From: Bacteroidota bacterium
GTDB taxonomy: Bacteria; Bacteroidota; Bacteroidia; Cytophagales; Cyclobacteriaceae
Direction of reading: 5' to 3'
Length of the DNA stretch: 45,855 nucleotides
Assembly (NCBI GenBank): GCA_018266435.1
Contig: JAFEAL010000005.1
Span: 680,039 to 725,893, forward strand
Shown here: positions 42,342-45,855 of the stretch, piece by piece
How positions within the stretch are numbered: position 1 is the stretch's first letter
Layout: each line of letters begins with the position of its first letter
Notes under the pieces: model-generated
Seen by the model: the letters and a program-made list of their open reading frames with translations, nothing else
Databases searched by the model: none
Told to the model about the DNA's origin: nothing
Program-made: the position numbers and the translations under genes

Positions 42342-45300
42342 ATGAGAAAAAGCCTACTAACAATCAGTTTTGCTGTTTTTATAATTTTCCAGGCTCTGGC
42401 AGCTAATCGCTATTGGGTGTCATCTGCAGCCGGCAATTGGAACAACACAGCCAATTGGTCAACCGCATCGGGCGGGGCGGGGGGTGCTTCCGTGCCGGGG
42501 GCTGCCGATGTAGCCATTTTTGATGGTGGTGGAGGTAAAAATGGAAATTGTTCGTTGGATATGGCTCCTACGGTGGGAGGCATGAGCGTGATCACTTCCT
42601 ATACCGGAACAATCGACCTCAGCGGCAATACGTTGATTGTAACCGGAACAGCTACGTATGCGAAAGGAACAATAACTAATTCCGGAGCAGCAGCTTCTGT
42701 CTCCCTCAATGCTACGTCAGTAACGTTTAGTGGCACTGTATTCAGCGCAGATATTACAGGCTCCTCAGGCGCAATACTTTTTAATGGTTCTACTTTTAAT
42801 AACCCGGTGAATGTAACTAAAACCGGGGCGTCAACTGATAATAGCACGGGCGGTAATATTTTCAATGGAGCCACCACCATCACTAATAATGGAGGGCAAA
42901 TTCAATTGGGTAATACGAACCGCGATCAGTTTAATAGTGTAACCACGTTCAATAACAATGGCACATACCGGTTTTACTTTGCAAACGGTCATACGGGTCA
43001 AACCACCACGTTTGCAAGCAATGTGACACTCAATACTAATAAATCAGGAGGAGGAGATGCCTGGTCTTTTTTTGTTTGTGAAGGAGCTAATACCAGCGTG
43101 TCATTTGGTGGCAACGTGACGATCAATTGTGCCGGATCTCTGCAAAGCAATCACCGGTTCCTTCAAGGGGCAGGAAGTACTGCTGTTTTTTCCGGATCGG
43201 TAACTATTAATTTAACCAATACCTCGGGAAATTCGCTTATCCAGATGGGTACAAATGGTGTATCTACCTACAATGGAAATATTGTGGTGAATAATTCGGG
43301 TTCGGCCAGTGGTATATCTTTCAATGCCAATGCTACGGCATCGTCAACGATGTCAAGTGGAAATACAATTTCTATTGGCGCTGGGGGTTTTTCCAATGGG
43401 GCGCTTACCTTAACAAGATTTGTGCAGACAGGAAGCACCGCTCAAACCCTCAACACATTTTCAGGAGCAGCAGCATTGGTGCTTGGTCCTAACTCTTCAT
43501 TTGGCGGGAACGTAAATTTTGTTGCGCCAACTATGCTTCTTAATGGAGTTACCATTAGCGGGACAGCATACATCGAAAAAAACGGTTCATCCAGCGATAC
43601 TGGGGCAGGGGGCAATATTTTTAACGGTGTAACTACTATTGTCAATAGCGGTAGCGGATATTTGCTTCTCGGCAACACCAACAGAGACCAGTTTAATGCT
43701 TCAACTACATTCAATATCACAGGCGACTACCGGATTTATTTTGCATACGGTCATGCCGGCCAAACCACCACGTTTGCCAGCGATGTTACACTGAATGCCA
43801 ATAAATCGGGAGGTGCAGACGCGTGGTCTTTTTTTGTTTGTGAAGGAGCTAATACCAGCGTGTCATTTGGTGGTAACCTGACGATCAATTGCAATGGGAG
43901 CATTCAAAGCAATATTCGTTTTTTAAACGGCTCGGGCAGTACGGCTACTTTTTCCGGAACCACCACAATCAATCTGACCAACAGCAGTGCAGGCACCAGC
44001 ATCTTTATGGGAGATAATGGTACATCCGCCTACAACGGCAATATCATTGTGAACAATAGTTCTGCAGCCGGTGGAATTTATTTCAATAACAGGTCAGGTA
44101 GTTCAACGCTGGCAGCTACCAATACAATTTCTATTGGTGCAGGTGGTTTTACAGGAGGAACACTCAGTCTGCCCCGGTTTACACAGTTGGGGTCAGCCCC
44201 GGTAACGCTCAGTACCTTTACCGGTACCTCATCGCTGGTTGTGGGGCCAAGTTCAGCCATCGGTGGCAACGTAAACTTTGTTGCCCCTCAAGTATTTTTA
44301 CAGGGATGTACCTATGGTGGTACGGCTTACATTGAAAAAAATGGTGCTTCTCAGAATACGTGCACAGGAGGAAATACATTTAATTCAACGGTTACACTGG
44401 TAGACTCCGGAACCGGAACCCTGATAATGGCCAACGCTTCTCCGGATACGTTTAACGGAACACTGACTGTAGAGAACCCGGGTTCAGCGAACATATTACT
44501 GGCACAAACCGCAGCGGGTACGCAATTCAACGGAAACGTTATTTTATCACAACCCAACCCCGGTACAGGCATTTATTTTGGAAACAACGGAGGTACCTCC
44601 ATCATGTCTGCCGGCAACACTATTTCGATCGGGGCCGGTGGGTACTCTTCTGGCGTGTTGAATATTGTAAATTTTACTCAAAACGGATCGGCCGCCATGA
44701 ACTTAACCTTGACGGGAACTGCAACTTTGACTGTTGGCCCAAACACGACCATTGGTGGTAATGTATCGTTTGTGTCGCCACATGTATTTCTTAACGGAGC
44801 AACCTATCAGGGGTCAACCATTTATATTGAGAAAAATGGAGCAGGTAGTGACGGCAGTACCGGCAACAATACCTTTCAGGGCACAACAACGATTGTCAAC
44901 TCGGGAAGTAATTATTTACTGATGGGCAATTCCTTTCCGGATACGTTTAATGGTGATGTAACCTTTACCAATACTGGATCAAACTATATTTACCCTGCTT
45001 ACAATTCAACCGGAAATCAATTTAACGGAAACATTATTGTTAACTGTACGGGTGGAAACGGTATCATTTTTTCGGCTGCGGCCTCGGGTACATCTACTTT
45101 GGCCAATGGCAAAACCATTTCGGTTGGTGCTTTTGGATTCAACACAGCCCAACTGCAACTAGTTCGATTTACTCAATTAGGAAGTACGGCACAAAACCTT
45201 ACGCTAACCGGCACGGCTTTGTTAATCCTCGGCCCCTCATCTATCTTTAACGGTAATGTGAATTTTGTAGCGCCCCAGGTTAGGCTGAATGGAACCACCT

Positions 45301-45855
45301 ACAACGGCACGGCTTACATCGAAAAAAATGGTGCAACTGATAATGCCGGTAACGGAGGTAATGTATTCAACTCAACGAGTACCTTGGTTTGCTCAGGAAG
45401 CGGATACTTAATGACAGGGAATGTTACAGCCGATGTATTCAATGGGGATGCTACATTTACAAACACGGGTAGTAGAATGATTTATTTGGGATACAACTCT
45501 GCAAACAACCAGTTCAATGGAAACATCATTGTGAATAGTACATCAGGCAATGGAGTTTATTTTTCGGCAGCTGCCTCAGGTTCATCTATCCTTGCTTCAG
45601 GAAAGACTATTTCGGTAGGAGGATCAGGATTTACGTTTGGTTCGCTCATCTTACAAAATTTTACCCAACTGAGCAGCACCCCTCAGTCACTTACCCTGAC
45701 CAACGTGGCGGCACTGACCATGGGGCCAAATTCTACCTTTAATGGTAATGTGAATTTCGTAGCACCCCAGGTTTACCTGAACGGAACCACCTACAACGGC
45801 ACGGCTTACATTGAAAAAAATGGTGCTACCAATAATGCCGGTAACGGAGGTAATG
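42342..45855 (+). CDS. Giant secreted repeat protein (C-terminus outside window)
   Basis: This frame is open from the ATG at 42342 to the window end (1171 complete codons) with no stop or frameshift seen. It opens with a signal peptide (LLTISFAVFIIFQALAANRY) and a Bacteroidota surface-protein cap, NRYWVSSAAGNWNNTANWS, ending in DVAIFDGGGG. The rest is Asn, Gly, Thr and Ser-rich beta-strand repeats, probably a beta-helix or adhesin stalk. A recurring anchor, NVNFVAP followed by GTAYIEKNGA, stands at 43509, 44268, 44760, 45255 and 45747. The first two spacings belong to a long unit of about 253 residues, the last three to a short one of 164-165. A C-terminal type IX secretion signal would be expected beyond the window. 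Function (adhesion or matrix) is inferred. Confidence 0.88.
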   Translation, partial: MRKSLLTISFAVFIIFQALAANRYWVSSAAGNWNNTANWSTASGGAGGASVPGAADVAIFDGGGGKNGNCSLDMAPTVGGMSVITSYTGTIDLSGNTLIVTGTATYAKGTITNSGAAASVSLNATSVTFSGTVFSADITGSSGAILFNGSTFNNPVNVTKTGASTDNSTGGNIFNGATTITNNGGQIQLGNTNRDQFNSVTTFNNNGTYRFYFANGHTGQTTTFASNVTLNTNKSGGGDAWSFFVCEGANTSVSFGGNVTINCAGSLQSNHRFLQGAGSTAVFSGSVTINLTNTSGNSLIQMGTNGVSTYNGNIVVNNSGSASGISFNANATASSTMSSGNTISIGAGGFSNGALTLTRFVQTGSTAQTLNTFSGAAALVLGPNSSFGGNVNFVAPTMLLNGVTISGTAYIEKNGSSSDTGAGGNIFNGVTTIVNSGSGYLLLGNTNRDQFNASTTFNITGDYRIYFAYGHAGQTTTFASDVTLNANKSGGADAWSFFVCEGANTSVSFGGNLTINCNGSIQSNIRFLNGSGSTATFSGTTTINLTNSSAGTSIFMGDNGTSAYNGNIIVNNSSAAGGIYFNNRSGSSTLAATNTISIGAGGFTGGTLSLPRFTQLGSAPVTLSTFTGTSSLVVGPSSAIGGNVNFVAPQVFLQGCTYGGTAYIEKNGASQNTCTGGNTFNSTVTLVDSGTGTLIMANASPDTFNGTLTVENPGSANILLAQTAAGTQFNGNVILSQPNPGTGIYFGNNGGTSIMSAGNTISIGAGGYSSGVLNIVNFTQNGSAAMNLTLTGTATLTVGPNTTIGGNVSFVSPHVFLNGATYQGSTIYIEKNGAGSDGSTGNNTFQGTTTIVNSGSNYLLMGNSFPDTFNGDVTFTNTGSNYIYPAYNSTGNQFNGNIIVNCTGGNGIIFSAAASGTSTLANGKTISVGAFGFNTAQLQLVRFTQLGSTAQNLTLTGTALLILGPSSIFNGNVNFVAPQVRLNGTTYNGTAYIEKNGATDNAGNGGNVFNSTSTLVCSGSGYLMTGNVTADVFNGDATFTNTGSRMIYLGYNSANNQFNGNIIVNSTSGNGVYFSAAASGSSILASGKTISVGGSGFTFGSLILQNFTQLSSTPQSLTLTNVAALTMGPNSTFNGNVNFVAPQVYLNGTTYNGTAYIEKNGATNNAGNGGN
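43062..43111 (+). repeat. 50-base exact repeat, copy 1
   Basis: This block is identical to 43824-43873, exactly 762 bases (254 codons) downstream in the same frame. It encodes WSFFVCEGANTSVSFGG. The surrounding sequence differs at many positions, so identity over 50 bases suggests recent duplication or gene conversion within the coding repeat. Confidence 0.92.
43824..43873 (+). repeat. 50-base exact repeat, copy 2
   Basis: This is the second copy of the block at 43062-43111, in the second long repeat unit. The module that contains it (DYRIYFAYGHAGQTTTF to NLTINCNG) is missing from the later short units. Confidence 0.92.
45255..45855 (+). repeat. Nearly identical short repeat units of the giant protein
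   Basis: The unit that begins at 45255 recurs at 45747 after 492 bases. Over the 109 bases visible to the window end the two copies differ at only about ten positions, mostly third codon positions and one QVRLNG to QVYLNG change. This is the closest pair of full-length units visible and suggests that the array is still expanding at this end. Confidence 0.8.

Noticed and set aside
42410..44572. Several minus-strand open frames rich in Pro, Val and Leu across the repeat protein
   Set aside because: They recur with the repeat period and are complements of Gly/Asn/Thr codons; the plus frame is open throughout and has a signal peptide.
42777..45855. Periodic DNA repeats considered as a CRISPR or satellite array
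   Set aside because: The repeat period is hundreds of bases, is a multiple of three, and copies differ mainly at third codon positions, as expected for protein repeats.

Overview
The window reads as a chromosomal segment of a Bacteroidota bacterium, probably Cytophagales. The evidence is: perfect copies of the Bacteroidota -7 promoter element TAnnTTTG shortly upstream of many starts, almost no Shine-Dalgarno sites, exported TPR-sensor histidine kinases, a GldL-like small membrane protein, the long (625 aa) form of amidophosphoribosyltransferase, a Tgt of the type that lacks zinc cysteines, and a large secreted Asn/Gly/Thr-rich repeat protein. I see no rRNA, tRNA, CRISPR array, insertion sequence or phage gene. 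Coding is dense and no gap exceeds about 260 bases.

Layout. 1-2745 (minus): a NarL-type response regulator cut by the window edge, an unrelated 132-aa gene, and a TPR histidine kinase. 2887-7790 (minus): a tight five-gene run of EVE-domain protein, two tandem exported Tyr-rich paralogues, a RimB-like protease and the RimK ligase. 7859-12251: glycosyltransferase family 9, PurF-like amidotransferase, and a ferredoxin reductase followed by a [2Fe-2S] ferredoxin. 12256-16029 (minus): a second TPR histidine kinase, glutamate racemase, and a membrane protein with a zinc ribbon that ends in a clear intrinsic terminator. 16289-17965: fabI and ispE. 17941-21101 (minus): tgt, lptG-like permease, EamA transporter. 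21100-23205: family 2 glycosyltransferase, ECF-type sigma factor, GldL-like protein. 23257-25551: Tat-signal aminotransferase and lipoprotein aldose epimerase. 25640-29228: 5-oxoprolinase pxpB-pxpC-pxpA plus an Nramp-fold transporter that lacks the metal-binding motifs.

29231-38536 (minus) holds a DUF155 membrane protein, a C39-like cysteine peptidase, an RLAN-type ATP-grasp ligase, a GCS2-family carboxylate-amine ligase, a helix-hairpin-helix protein and a 1330-aa superfamily 1 helicase. The first four look like a peptide-ligation and trimming system and are the best candidate here for uncharacterised biology. They also echo the RimK/RimB ligase-protease pair elsewhere in the window.

38796-42151 holds an S1/P1 nuclease, a four-helix-bundle membrane sensor, a cyclophilin, a PduO-type cobalamin adenosyltransferase and a LolD/MacB-type ABC ATPase. 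From 42342 to the window end runs an unfinished secreted repeat protein whose repeat period drops from about 253 to about 164 residues along its length.

Start codons were checked on the DNA. Several longer reading frames begin at TTG or GTG upstream of a better ATG, and in those cases the ATG is used. MurI (TTG), the EamA transporter (GTG) and the helicase (GTG) appear to use alternative starts.
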